A DNA stretch of 14,942 bases, from the NCBI GenBank assembly GCA_903953985.1, contig CAJBLW010000253.1:1-14942 (forward strand), given 5' to 3'. This DNA comes from an uncultured Burkholderiales bacterium (GTDB lineage: Bacteria; Pseudomonadota; Gammaproteobacteria; Burkholderiales; Burkholderiaceae_C). Below, piece after piece: positions 6,341 through 14,175 of this stretch. Below the pieces are notes generated by a model. That model worked only from the letters and a program-made list of their open reading frames with translations. It made no database searches and was not told the DNA's origin. Position 1 is the first letter of the stretch, and each line of letters starts with the position of its first letter. The position numbers were made by a program, and so were the translations under genes.

Positions 6341-7861
6341 TCAACCCAGAATGGTTTCTTTCAGCAAGGGTAAACGCAAAGTGAAAACCGTGCGCAGACC
6401 GGGCTCGGACTGGAAGGTCAGGCGACCGCCGTGCATCTCGACGATAGAACGGCTGAGCCACAGTCCCACGCCCATGCCTTGCGACTTGGAGGTTTTAAAC
6501 AGGTTGAACACATCTTCCGCACCCTCAGGCGCGATGCCTGGGCCATTGTCTTCCACCTCCAGATGCAGCTGATCACCCACAACCTTGCCCCGTATGCGCA
6601 GCTCAGGTTTGTCACAGCCGGACTCGGTCAGCGCATCGATGGCGTTGTTGAGCAAGTTCAAAACGACTTGTTGCAGCTGCGTGGCATCGCCATGCACGCG
6701 CAAGTGGGGATCACAATTGACCGTACAGCCAATGTCGGCATGTTTCATTTTCGACTGGACCAAGTCCAGCACCTCCTGCACCACCTCGTTCAGTTCCAAG
6801 GCCGTGTAATCGCCTTTGCTCATGCGAAACAAATTGCGCAATTTGCGGATGATGTCTGCCGCACGCTGGGTGTCATGAACAACCGCGCTGGCCACCTGGG
6901 AAAGAAACGCCAAATTGGGCATTGACCGTTCACGTTCAGCCTCTTCTAATTTGGCTTGCAAGAGTTCGGCGTGCAGCAAGTTGGCCGTGAGCGGCTGGTT
7001 CAGTTCGTGCGCAAAACTGGCCACCAGTGCACCCATGCCCGCGCTCTTGTTGGACAAGGTCAGCTGCCGGATGATCTCTTCGCGTTCGGTCAACAAAGCA
7101 CTCAGATCCTGGGCGTGTTGCACGGCCAAAGCAGCTTGCTCTTGCTCACGCGCCAGTTGCTGCTCCGTGGCGATTTTTCTGCGGTGGTCCTGGTCCACAA
7201 AGATCTGCATGAAACCCACACACAGCAACGTGATGGCTGTGAATTGACCGATGAACACCAAGGCGTGATCCCAGGAGTGCTCGTACAGATCTTCAGCCCC
7301 AACGCCCGCCATCATGGCCAGTGCTTTGATGCCCAAGGTCACCGACAAAATCAAGCCGGCCCACATCACCGAATCTGCGCCCTTATTGTCGTGGGTCAGG
7401 GCAATGCGCTTGCCAGCGAAAAAGTACTCCAAACAATTGAAGGCGTAAAAAACATAAAACACCAGCATGATGGTGCTCTCGGGCGAACCCGAAAATTGCA
7501 AACCATAGCTGAGCGCCAAAAAGGCCACATTCAGCCCACCGGAGGACCATAACCAGACAGTTGAAGCCGGGCTGTTGAGTGAGCGCAAAGCCACTTGGCG
7601 ACCCCAGTTGCCTGCCGCCATCAGAAACAGTCCTGCCACCACCACCACATCGGTGCTGAGCCAACCCCGACTGCCCAGCACGCACAAAGCCAGTGCGCTG
7701 AGAATGCCCGAAACACTCCACATGACCACCACCGGGCTGCGAAAGCGCGCCAGCCCATACCAGATGGCCGCATGCAGCATCAGGTACAAAAACGCATCCA
7801 TCCAGAAGATGGTTTGCACATTCAGATTCAACACAGCCTCCTTGGCCAGATCGGACAGCAC
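6341..7861 (-). CDS. Membrane sensor histidine kinase with about seven N-terminal helices
   Basis: A 506-residue kinase. The N-terminal 222 residues contain about seven hydrophobic helices (near 22-38, 44-62, 71-85, 101-121, 130-148, 164-187 and 199-221) with short loops, so the signal is probably sensed in or at the membrane and not by a periplasmic domain. Residues 225-270 are a charged coiled-coil-like linker. The kinase core shows the H box FAHELNQPLT with His285, the N box NLLNNAIDAL (402-411), DNGPG (438-442) and GMGVGLWLSRSIVEMHGG (462-479). The H box form is like that of DctB/NtrB-type kinases. There is no receiver domain and no response regulator in the window, so its partner must be elsewhere. 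The start is GTG at 7861, 41 bp after fdhA, without a clear ribosome-binding site; a start slightly further in (ATG at Met21) is possible. Confidence 0.9.
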   Translation of the reverse strand: MLSDLAKEAVLNLNVQTIFWMDAFLYLMLHAAIWYGLARFRSPVVVMWSVSGILSALALCVLGSRGWLSTDVVVVAGLFLMAAGNWGRQVALRSLNSPASTVWLWSSGGLNVAFLALSYGLQFSGSPESTIMLVFYVFYAFNCLEYFFAGKRIALTHDNKGADSVMWAGLILSVTLGIKALAMMAGVGAEDLYEHSWDHALVFIGQFTAITLLCVGFMQIFVDQDHRRKIATEQQLAREQEQAALAVQHAQDLSALLTEREEIIRQLTLSNKSAGMGALVASFAHELNQPLTANLLHAELLQAKLEEAERERSMPNLAFLSQVASAVVHDTQRAADIIRKLRNLFRMSKGDYTALELNEVVQEVLDLVQSKMKHADIGCTVNCDPHLRVHGDATQLQQVVLNLLNNAIDALTESGCDKPELRIRGKVVGDQLHLEVEDNGPGIAPEGAEDVFNLFKTSKSQGMGVGLWLSRSIVEMHGGRLTFQSEPGLRTVFTLRLPLLKETILG

Positions 7862-7902
7862 AACGTGGACGCAACCGGATCACCAGCGCAAACAGCTGCC
7901 AA

Positions 7903-10695
7903 TTATGCGTTCAGCGGGGTCGTCGCTTCGATTCGCACGGCGCAGAATTTGAATTCTGGAATCTTGCCAAACGGGTCCAGCGCCGCGTTGGTCAGTAAAT
8001 TGGCTGCAGCCTCCTTATAGGCAAAGGGGATGTATACAGTGCCCTGCGCCGTTCCGTCGTCCAGCCGCACCTGCAAATGCACTTGGCCCCGGCGCGAGGC
8101 AATGTTCACGAAGTCACCGGGCTTCAGGCCCAGCCTGTGCAGATCGTGCCCGTTCAGCGAAGCCGTGGCTGCAGGCTCCAGCGCATCGAGCACGGTGGCG
8201 CGGCGCGTCATGCTGCCGGTGTGCCAGTGCTCCAGTTGCCGCCCGGTGATGAGCACCATCGGGTACTCGGCATCGGGCTGCTCGTTCGCGGGGATCAAGC
8301 CTACAGGCACCAGCTTCACCCGCCCATCGGCAGTGGGGAAGTGGTCATGAAAAACGATCGGTTGACCCGGATCGTCGGCACTCAAACAGGGGTAAGTGAC
8401 CGAACCCGCGTTCAGGCGCGCCCAATCGATGCCGCCAATGGCCGGAGCCATGGCCTGACGCATTTCTTCGTACACCTGGGCCACGCCCTCTTGCTCGCCT
8501 GCATAAGACCAATTCAGGCCCATGCGCTGGGCGATCTGCTGGATGATCCACAAATCGGGCTTGGCATCGCCCGGCGGCAGCACAGCCTGACGGCCCATTT
8601 GCACCGTGCGGTCGGTGTTGCTGACGGTGCCGGTTTTCTCAGGCCAAGCGCTCGCGGGCAGAACCACATCGGCCAACCAGGCGGTTTCGGTCAAGAAGAT
8701 GTCTTGCACCACCAGGTGGTGCAAGCTGGCCAACGCGTGGCGGGCGTGGTTCAGGTCGGGGTCGCTCATGGCCGGGTTCTCACCCATGATGTACATGCCG
8801 TGCACCTTATGCGGATCGCTCTCTGGGGCCAGCGCCTTGTGCATGATTTCAACCACGGTGTAGCCAGGCTGGTCGTCCAACTTCGTGTCCCAGAATTTCT
8901 CGAACCAGTCGTGCGCTGAAGGGTCAGTCACGCGCAGGTAGTTGGGGTACATCATCGGGATCAGGCCCGCATCGCTGGCACCCTGCACGTTGTTTTGACC
9001 GCGCAAGGGGTGCAGACCGGTGCCGGGGCGGCCAATCTGCCCGGTGATGCTGGCCAGCGCAATCAGGCAGCGCGCGTTGTCGGTGCCGTGCACATGCTGG
9101 CTCACGCCCATGCCCCACAAGATCATGGCGGCTTTGGCGTTGGCGTAGGCCCGCGCCACTTCGCGGATGGTATCGGCCGGAATGCCACACACCGCGCTCA
9201 TGGCCTCGGGTGTATAGCCCTGAACATGGGCCTTGAGAGCTGCCACATTGTCGACACGGTTGCGCAAAAATTGTTCGTCGCACAGGTTCTCGGTGACGAT
9301 GACGTTCAGCATCGCATTGAGCAACGCCACATCGGTGTCGGCCTTGAACTGCAGGTTACGCCAAGTGTGGCGGCCAATGTCGGTGATGCGCGGGTCGGCC
9401 AGCACGATGCGGGTGCCGCGCTGGGCGGCATTTTTCATCCAGGTGGCGGCCACCGGGTGGTTGTTGGTGGGGTTGGAGCCGATGACGATGATCAGGTCTG
9501 AGTGCTCGACATCGCGCACCGGGTTGCTCACCGCGCCCGAGCCCATCCCTTCGAGTAGGGCCGCCACGCTGGAGGCATGGCACAGGCGCGTGCAGTGGTC
9601 CACGTTGTTGCTGCCAAAGCCGGTGCGTACCAGTTTCTGGAACAAGTAGGCTTCTTCGTTGCTCCCTTTGGCCGAGCCGAAACCGGCGAGCGACTTGGGG
9701 CCGTGTTGCTGGCGCAAAGCGTTCAGGGGCCCAGTGGCCAAATCCAGTGCTTCGTCCCAGGTCGCTTCGCGGAAAACTTCGTGCCAGTCGGTCTGTCCAT
9801 CGACCAGGCTCAGGTCCTTGGCCACGCCCGGCTTGCGAATCAGCGGTTTCGTGATGCGATCTGGGCTGTGGATGTAGTCCATGCCAAAGCGGCCCTTGAC
9901 GCACAAGCGGCCTTCGTTGGCGGGGCCAGCGCGGCCTTGGACACTGACGATTTTTTCATCTTTGACCTGGAAAGTCACCAGGCACCCCACGCCACAAAAC
10001 GGACACACCGAATCCACTTCGTGGTCCACCTTTTGCGGACCCATGTGGCTCTTGGGCATCAGTGCCCCCGTAGGGCAGGCCTGCACACATTCGCCGCAAC
10101 CCACGCAGCTGCTGCCACCCATCGGGTCGGCCAAGTCAAACACCACCTGTGTATGTGCACCCCGAAATGCGAGGCCAATCACGTCGTTGACCTGCAGGTC
10201 GCGGCAGGCGCGTTGGCAGCGGTTGCACTGGATGCAGGCGTCCAAGTTGACGGCCATGGCGGGGTGAGACAGGTCGGCGGGCACGGCTGCTCGGCGCAGT
10301 GCCGCAAGCTCCGGTCGCACCTGCACGCCATGGTGCTCGGCCCACTGGCTCAGTTCGCCATGCGGGGCCTCGGCACGGTCATCCAGCCATTTGTGGCCCT
10401 GCTCGGGCAGGTCGGCCAGCAGCATCTCCAACACCATCTTCTGGCTTGTGACTGCGCGTTCACTGTCGGTGCGGACCTGCATGCCGGGCGTGGCACTGCG
10501 GCAGCAGCTGGGCGCCAGGGTGCGTTCACCGTCAATTTCGACCACGCAAGCGCGGCAGTTGCCGTCAGGGGCCAGGCCTTCTTTGTGGCACAGGTGCGGG
10601 ATGGCGATGCCCAATTCTTTGGCAATGTTAAAAATGCTTTTCCCAGCGGCTGCCTCAACTGATCGGCCGTTGAGGATGAATTGAACGGTACTCAT
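7903..10695 (-). CDS. fdhA: Formate dehydrogenase catalytic (alpha) subunit, Mo/W-bis-MGD, NAD-linked type
   Basis: A 930-residue cytosolic subunit that oxidises formate to CO2. In order: an N-terminal 2Fe-2S domain (C36, C47, C50, C64); two 4Fe-4S motifs (C154-C157-C160-C164 and C197-C200-C203-C207); the 4Fe-4S site of the molybdopterin fold (C231, C234, C238, C265); the active-site segment DHCTRLCHASSV, in which C372 is the likely metal ligand (selenocysteine in E. coli FdhF) followed by His373; and a C-terminal dinucleotide-binding domain with GRQLEHWHTGSMTRR (818-832). Unlike NuoG and many FDH alpha subunits, residues 96-123 lack the three cysteines of the His/Cys3 cluster. There is no Tat signal. 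The ATG at 10695 has GGGGTGG upstream; an in-frame TTG at 10707 would add four residues. It pairs with FdhB. Molybdenum versus tungsten cannot be told from sequence. Confidence 0.95.
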   Translation of the reverse strand: MSTVQFILNGRSVEAAAGKSIFNIAKELGIAIPHLCHKEGLAPDGNCRACVVEIDGERTLAPSCCRSATPGMQVRTDSERAVTSQKMVLEMLLADLPEQGHKWLDDRAEAPHGELSQWAEHHGVQVRPELAALRRAAVPADLSHPAMAVNLDACIQCNRCQRACRDLQVNDVIGLAFRGAHTQVVFDLADPMGGSSCVGCGECVQACPTGALMPKSHMGPQKVDHEVDSVCPFCGVGCLVTFQVKDEKIVSVQGRAGPANEGRLCVKGRFGMDYIHSPDRITKPLIRKPGVAKDLSLVDGQTDWHEVFREATWDEALDLATGPLNALRQQHGPKSLAGFGSAKGSNEEAYLFQKLVRTGFGSNNVDHCTRLCHASSVAALLEGMGSGAVSNPVRDVEHSDLIIVIGSNPTNNHPVAATWMKNAAQRGTRIVLADPRITDIGRHTWRNLQFKADTDVALLNAMLNVIVTENLCDEQFLRNRVDNVAALKAHVQGYTPEAMSAVCGIPADTIREVARAYANAKAAMILWGMGVSQHVHGTDNARCLIALASITGQIGRPGTGLHPLRGQNNVQGASDAGLIPMMYPNYLRVTDPSAHDWFEKFWDTKLDDQPGYTVVEIMHKALAPESDPHKVHGMYIMGENPAMSDPDLNHARHALASLHHLVVQDIFLTETAWLADVVLPASAWPEKTGTVSNTDRTVQMGRQAVLPPGDAKPDLWIIQQIAQRMGLNWSYAGEQEGVAQVYEEMRQAMAPAIGGIDWARLNAGSVTYPCLSADDPGQPIVFHDHFPTADGRVKLVPVGLIPANEQPDAEYPMVLITGRQLEHWHTGSMTRRATVLDALEPAATASLNGHDLHRLGLKPGDFVNIASRRGQVHLQVRLDDGTAQGTVYIPFAYKEAAANLLTNAALDPFGKIPEFKFCAVRIEATTPLNA

Positions 10696-10711
10696 GCGCC
10701 ACCCCAAAGAC

Positions 10712-10783
10712 TGTCATGCCCGACTTGATCGGGCATCCATGTGTTCTGGACCCTGGATCCTCGGGTCAAGCCCAAGGATGACA
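10712..10783. repeat. Dispersed palindromic repeat (RPE-like) between fdhB and fdhA
   Basis: A 72-bp imperfect palindrome with ends TGTCAT and ATGACA. One half contains a perfect 7-bp hairpin (TGCCCGA, loop CTTGA, TCGGGCA) and the other a degenerate copy. Translated, it gives the well-known spurious peptides WILGSSPRMTK on one strand and VILGLDPRIQ on the other, which mark the short palindromic elements scattered through many proteobacterial genomes. It lies in the 100-bp gap between the fdhB stop and the fdhA start, so it is transcribed within the operon and could affect message stability or the ratio of the two subunits. That effect is inferred. Confidence 0.8.
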
Positions 10784-10795
10784 AAAGACGAGTGT

Positions 10796-12514
10796 TCATC
10801 GGCTCGCCTCCGCTGCAACTTCATGAGGGAAATAGTCCAGCACGCAACGGATCGGATTGGGAGCGGCCTGACCCAGGCCGCAAATTGACGCATCGCCCAT
10901 GACCTGCGCAAGGTCTTGCAGGGTGTTGGCGTCCCATACCTTGGCGGTCATGAGTTGTGCGGCTTTGTCGGTGCCCACGCGGCAAGGCGTGCACTGGCCG
11001 CAACTCTCGTGTGCAAAAAAGCGCATCACATTCAGCGCTGCTTCGCGGGCACTGTCGTGTTGACCCAGCACCATCACGGCGGCCGAGCCGATGAAGCAAC
11101 CGTGCGGCTGCAGTGTGTCAAAGTCCAGCGGCACATCGGCCAGGCGTGCGGGCAAGATGCCGCCGCTGGCCCCGCCAGGCAGGTAAGCGTAGAGCGTGTG
11201 CCCTTCGGCCATGCCGCCGCAGTATTCATCGACCAGTTCACGCAGCGTGATGCCCGCGGGCGCGAGCTTGACGCCTGGCTGCTGGACGCGCCCGCTCACA
11301 CTGAAGCGGCGCAGGCCTTGCCGGCCTTGACGCCCTTGCGCGGCAAAGCGCTCCGCGCCTTGTTCGATCAGTTCGCGCACCCAAAAGAGGGTTTCAAAGT
11401 TGTGTTCCAACGTCGGACGGCCAAACAGGCCCACCTCGGCAATATAGGGCGGACGCATGCGCGGCTCGCCGCGTTTGCCCTCGATGCTTTCGATCATGGC
11501 CGACTCTTCGCCACAGATATAGGCACCCGCGCCACGGCGCAGCTCAATGCGCGGCAGAGCGCAAGGCGGGTTGGCCTGCAAAGCCGACAGCTCTTCAGTC
11601 AGCAAAACACGGGCCTCGTGGTACTCATCACGCAGGTAGATGTAGACAGCCTCGCAGCCCACCACGCTGGCGGCAATCAGTACCCCCTCCAAAAAGCGGT
11701 GAGGATCGGCTTCCAAGCCAGTGCGGTCCTTGAAGGTACCGGGTTCGCCCTCGTCGATGTTCACGGCCATCAGGCGCGGACCGGGCTGGCTGCGCACGAT
11801 GCGCCATTTGCGCCCAGCCGGGAAACCTGCGCCGCCCAGGCCGCGCAGGCCTGAAGACTCGAGGCACTGGATGACCGATTCATGGTCTTTCAGGCCTGTG
11901 GCCACTTGCAAGGCCAGTTGATAACCACCCGATTGCCGATAAGCCTTGAGCCGAATGGCCTCTGGCAAAGGATTGGGGGCCGTCTGCTGCGCAGCCACTC
12001 TTTGGGCCACGGCTTGCACCGTGGCTTGAGCCACGGCCTGTTGGCCGACCTGCGCAGCGGGCGCCTGCTCGCAACGGCCCAGGCAAGGCACAGACACCAC
12101 TTTGACGTCCAATAATTCGTTTTGCAACTGGCCCAACAGCGTGTTGCTGCCCGCAAGGCTGCAACTCAGGCTGTCGCAAACCCGCACCGTGATGCGCGGT
12201 GCCGCTTCGTCGTCTTTCAGGATGTCGAAGTGGTGATAAAAGGAAGCGACCTCAAACACCTCGACCACGGACAGGCGCATCTCCGCGGCCAGTGCCACGA
12301 TGTGGCGCTCGAACAGTCCTAGGAAATGGTCATTGAGCGCATGCAGGTGTTCGATCAGCAGATCACGGCGGTGGCCTTGTGCAGGCGACACACCGATGAG
12401 GGAACGGACCTCGGCCACTGCAGCTTGAGTCGCCTGACGGCCCTTGAGCTGCGAGCGAGGCTGACGCAGTTGCTGGCGAAACTTGTCTAAACCGATGTGC
12501 GCGGTGTTCGCCAT
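10796..12514 (-). CDS. fdhB: Formate dehydrogenase beta subunit, NuoE-NuoF fusion (diaphorase, NAD+ reducing)
   Basis: A 572-residue subunit that passes electrons from FdhA to NAD+. Residues 1-155 are a NuoE-like thioredoxin fold with 2Fe-2S ligands C113, C118, C144 and C148. An Ala/Gln/Val-rich linker follows (about 156-178). From about 185 the protein is NuoF-like: GLRGLGGAGFPAGRKW (222-237, nucleotide and FMN region), NIDEGEPGTFKDR (252-264), GAGAYICGEESAMIESIEGK (328-347) and the 4Fe-4S ligands C505, C508, C511 and C545 (ESCGQCTPCR and SICGLG). In Rhodobacter and Cupriavidus these parts are separate genes (fdsG, fdsB). From memory, the fused form and its length resemble the two-subunit FDH1 of Methylorubrum extorquens. 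The ATG is six bases after the boxA stop, a strong sign of co-transcription. fdhA follows after 100 bp. Confidence 0.94.
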   Translation of the reverse strand: MANTAHIGLDKFRQQLRQPRSQLKGRQATQAAVAEVRSLIGVSPAQGHRRDLLIEHLHALNDHFLGLFERHIVALAAEMRLSVVEVFEVASFYHHFDILKDDEAAPRITVRVCDSLSCSLAGSNTLLGQLQNELLDVKVVSVPCLGRCEQAPAAQVGQQAVAQATVQAVAQRVAAQQTAPNPLPEAIRLKAYRQSGGYQLALQVATGLKDHESVIQCLESSGLRGLGGAGFPAGRKWRIVRSQPGPRLMAVNIDEGEPGTFKDRTGLEADPHRFLEGVLIAASVVGCEAVYIYLRDEYHEARVLLTEELSALQANPPCALPRIELRRGAGAYICGEESAMIESIEGKRGEPRMRPPYIAEVGLFGRPTLEHNFETLFWVRELIEQGAERFAAQGRQGRQGLRRFSVSGRVQQPGVKLAPAGITLRELVDEYCGGMAEGHTLYAYLPGGASGGILPARLADVPLDFDTLQPHGCFIGSAAVMVLGQHDSAREAALNVMRFFAHESCGQCTPCRVGTDKAAQLMTAKVWDANTLQDLAQVMGDASICGLGQAAPNPIRCVLDYFPHEVAAEASR

Positions 12515-12520
12515 ACCCGC

Positions 12521-13831
12521 TCAGTAAGTCTCGAGGTGCAAACGGCCTTCTTTCTTGAGCACGCCAGCGATGGCTTCCCAGTCAAGACCGACGTTTTGTG
12601 CGATGTCGCGCAGGGCCATGACCACGCCCTCTTCCATGCTTTTGAGGCCACACACATAAAAGCAGGTGTTCGGGTCTTTGAGCTGCAGTGCGATGTCGGC
12701 TGCGCGGTCGCGCAGCGCGTCTTGCACATAACGCTTGGGTTTGCCTACCTCGCGAGAGAAAGCAAACTCGATGTCGATGAAGTCTTTGGGCAGATTGTTG
12801 AGCGGGCCAAAGTACGGCAACTCAGCGGGCGTGCGGGCGCCGAAGAACAGCATCAGCTTGCCTCCTTCAAACTTGCCGCTGGCGCGAAGGCGACGACGCC
12901 ACTCGGTCATGGCCCGCATGGGGGCACTGCCGGTGCCTGTGCAGATCATGACGATGTTGCTCTTGGGGTGGTTGGGCATCAAGAAGCTCGCGCCAAACGG
13001 CCCAATCACCTGCACTTTGTCACCGACCAACAGGTCGCACATGAAGTTGGAGGCCACGCCACGCACAGCTTGGCCGTCGTGGTCTTCAAGCACGCGCTTG
13101 ATGGTCAGCGACAGGTTGTTGTGGCCGGGCCGCTCGCCATTGCGGGGGCTGGCAATCGAGTACTGGCGGGCATGGTGGGGTTTGCCTTTGGCATCCTCAC
13201 CAGGCGGGATGATGCCAATCGACTGGCCTTCGAGCACCGGAAATGGGAGGTTGCCAAAGTCCAGCACGATGTGGTGCGTGTCGTAATCCTGCTGACCCTC
13301 TTGCAAACCCACCTCGGTGACGCGCAGGTTGCCAGTCACGCTGGCGGTGATGGTTTTGTCTTGCGCCTTGGGTCCGTACAGGTTGGTGTAGGCGTGGGCT
13401 GCTGACCAAGGGGGAATGGTCGCGCCGAACTGGGCTGAGTTGAAACCCGAGGCGATGGCGGTGCTGGCTGCCGATGAAGATGAAGCGGCGGCTTGGACAG
13501 CGGCTTGAGCTTCTTCCTGTGCCAGACCGGCATCGCCACCGGCCGCGGCCAGTTCTTCGGCGCTCAGTTCAGCGGGCAGGTCGTACCACTTGAGTTGCTC
13601 TTCGATGCTGTAAGCCTTGGCCTTGGGCACCATGCGCCAGTTGTCGATCGATCCGGTGGGGCATGGCGAGATGCAGTCCATGCAACCGTTGCAAATGTCG
13701 GCCTTGACCACGTAGTTGAGCGAATCGTGCGTGATCGCGCCCACCGGGCAGATCGCTTCGCAGGTGTTGCAGCGGATGCAGATTTCCGGGTCAATCAGGT
13801 GTTGCTTGATCAGCGTGGCTTCGGTGCTCAT
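12521..13831 (-). CDS. boxA: Benzoyl-CoA 2,3-epoxidase reductase subunit BoxA
   Basis: A 436-residue flavoprotein that takes electrons from NADPH and supplies BoxB for epoxidation of benzoyl-CoA. Two 4Fe-4S motifs lie at the N-terminus (C18-C21-C24-C28 and C47-C50-C53-C57), followed by an Ala/Ser-rich linker (about 95-130). A ferredoxin-NADP reductase module follows: RQYSIASPR (222-230) for FAD, VIGPFGASFLMP (275-286), ICTGTGSAPMR (296-306) for the nucleotide, and FYVCGLKSMEEGV (391-403). The C-terminus, LHLETY, carries the aromatic end residue usual for this fold. The ferredoxin-reductase fusion, its length and the BoxB gene upstream identify BoxA over PaaE-type reductases, whose 2Fe-2S domain is C-terminal. 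The ATG at 13831 is preceded by a GAGAGA-type ribosome-binding site. Confidence 0.95.
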   Translation of the reverse strand: MSTEATLIKQHLIDPEICIRCNTCEAICPVGAITHDSLNYVVKADICNGCMDCISPCPTGSIDNWRMVPKAKAYSIEEQLKWYDLPAELSAEELAAAGGDAGLAQEEAQAAVQAAASSSSAASTAIASGFNSAQFGATIPPWSAAHAYTNLYGPKAQDKTITASVTGNLRVTEVGLQEGQQDYDTHHIVLDFGNLPFPVLEGQSIGIIPPGEDAKGKPHHARQYSIASPRNGERPGHNNLSLTIKRVLEDHDGQAVRGVASNFMCDLLVGDKVQVIGPFGASFLMPNHPKSNIVMICTGTGSAPMRAMTEWRRRLRASGKFEGGKLMLFFGARTPAELPYFGPLNNLPKDFIDIEFAFSREVGKPKRYVQDALRDRAADIALQLKDPNTCFYVCGLKSMEEGVVMALRDIAQNVGLDWEAIAGVLKKEGRLHLETY

Positions 13832-13893
13832 GTCTTAGTCTCTCTTGTGTCTTCTTGGTCAGCAGTGTGTCTTAGTGGTCTGCGTGGTCCGCA

Positions 13894-13965
13894 ACGGTAT
13901 GGCTGGGGGCCGGACACCTCATACTGGAGTACCAGAAATCGGTGCCCGGCCCCCAGCCATACCGT
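13894..13965 (-). repeat. Long hairpin element, copy 1 (core reads on the minus strand)
   Basis: A 20-bp perfect inverted repeat (13894-13913 with 13946-13965) surrounds a 32-base apex. Read on the minus strand, the apex continues the helix with one G.T and four Watson-Crick pairs, then a 3x3 internal loop with G.A, A.G and T.T oppositions (GAT of 13940-13938 against TGA of 13923-13919 region). It closes with the inner stem CTGG-TACT-CCAG (13935-13924). It shares the GATTT...GGTAC...ATGAG core with copies 2 and 3, but its arms are unrelated to theirs. Its core orientation matches transcription of boxBA. Confidence 0.85.
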
Positions 13966-14026
13966 CGCTCAGTGCCTGCTTCAACGCTCAGAGTCTACTG
14001 GGACCCTGATCGCTCAGCACACCCAT

Positions 14027-14104
14027 GTCATTGAAAGGGCAAGGGGCGGGTGACGATTTTCGGTACCCCGTTATGAGGAACCCGCCCCTTGCCCTTTCAA
14101 TGAC
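14027..14104 (+). repeat. Long hairpin element, copy 2 (core reads on the plus strand)
   Basis: A perfect 25-bp inverted repeat (14027-14051 with 14080-14104) encloses a 28-base apex (14052-14079). The apex shows tandem G.A/A.G oppositions, a C-G pair, a second G.A/A.G pair, T.T, T-A, two T.T, and an inner stem CGG-TACC-CCG (14061-14070). Compared with copies 1 and 3, one inner-stem pair changes from T-A to C-G on both sides, a compensatory change; the pair below it is lost (T.T). The inner arm half (AAGGGGCGGGT) is shared with copy 3, while the outer half is different but still perfectly paired. Confidence 0.88.
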
Positions 14105-14175
14105 CGCCTCCACTCAAGGCAGAACATAGAAACGCCCAGCCACACAGCCACCAACAGACGCTAAACAAACACCAT

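Noticed and set aside
10694..10911. Small readings on both strands across the fdhB-fdhA gap
   Set aside because: They are translations of the dispersed palindrome, which gives well-known spurious peptides, plus shadows of fdhB; no ribosome-binding site or conserved domain.
10796..12514. NuoE/NuoF of respiratory complex I or a bidirectional hydrogenase diaphorase
   Set aside because: No other nuo or hydrogenase genes are present, and the partner gene fdhA carries the FDH active-site motif and no NiFe-hydrogenase features.
12521..13831. PaaE or other phenylacetyl-CoA epoxidase reductase
   Set aside because: That family has a C-terminal 2Fe-2S domain; here two 4Fe-4S motifs are N-terminal and the BoxB gene is adjacent.
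14027..14104. Hammerhead or other small self-cleaving ribozyme (ATGAGGA resembles part of the hammerhead core)
   Set aside because: The GAAA strand and three-way junction are absent; the apex is a single symmetric internal loop with one inner stem.
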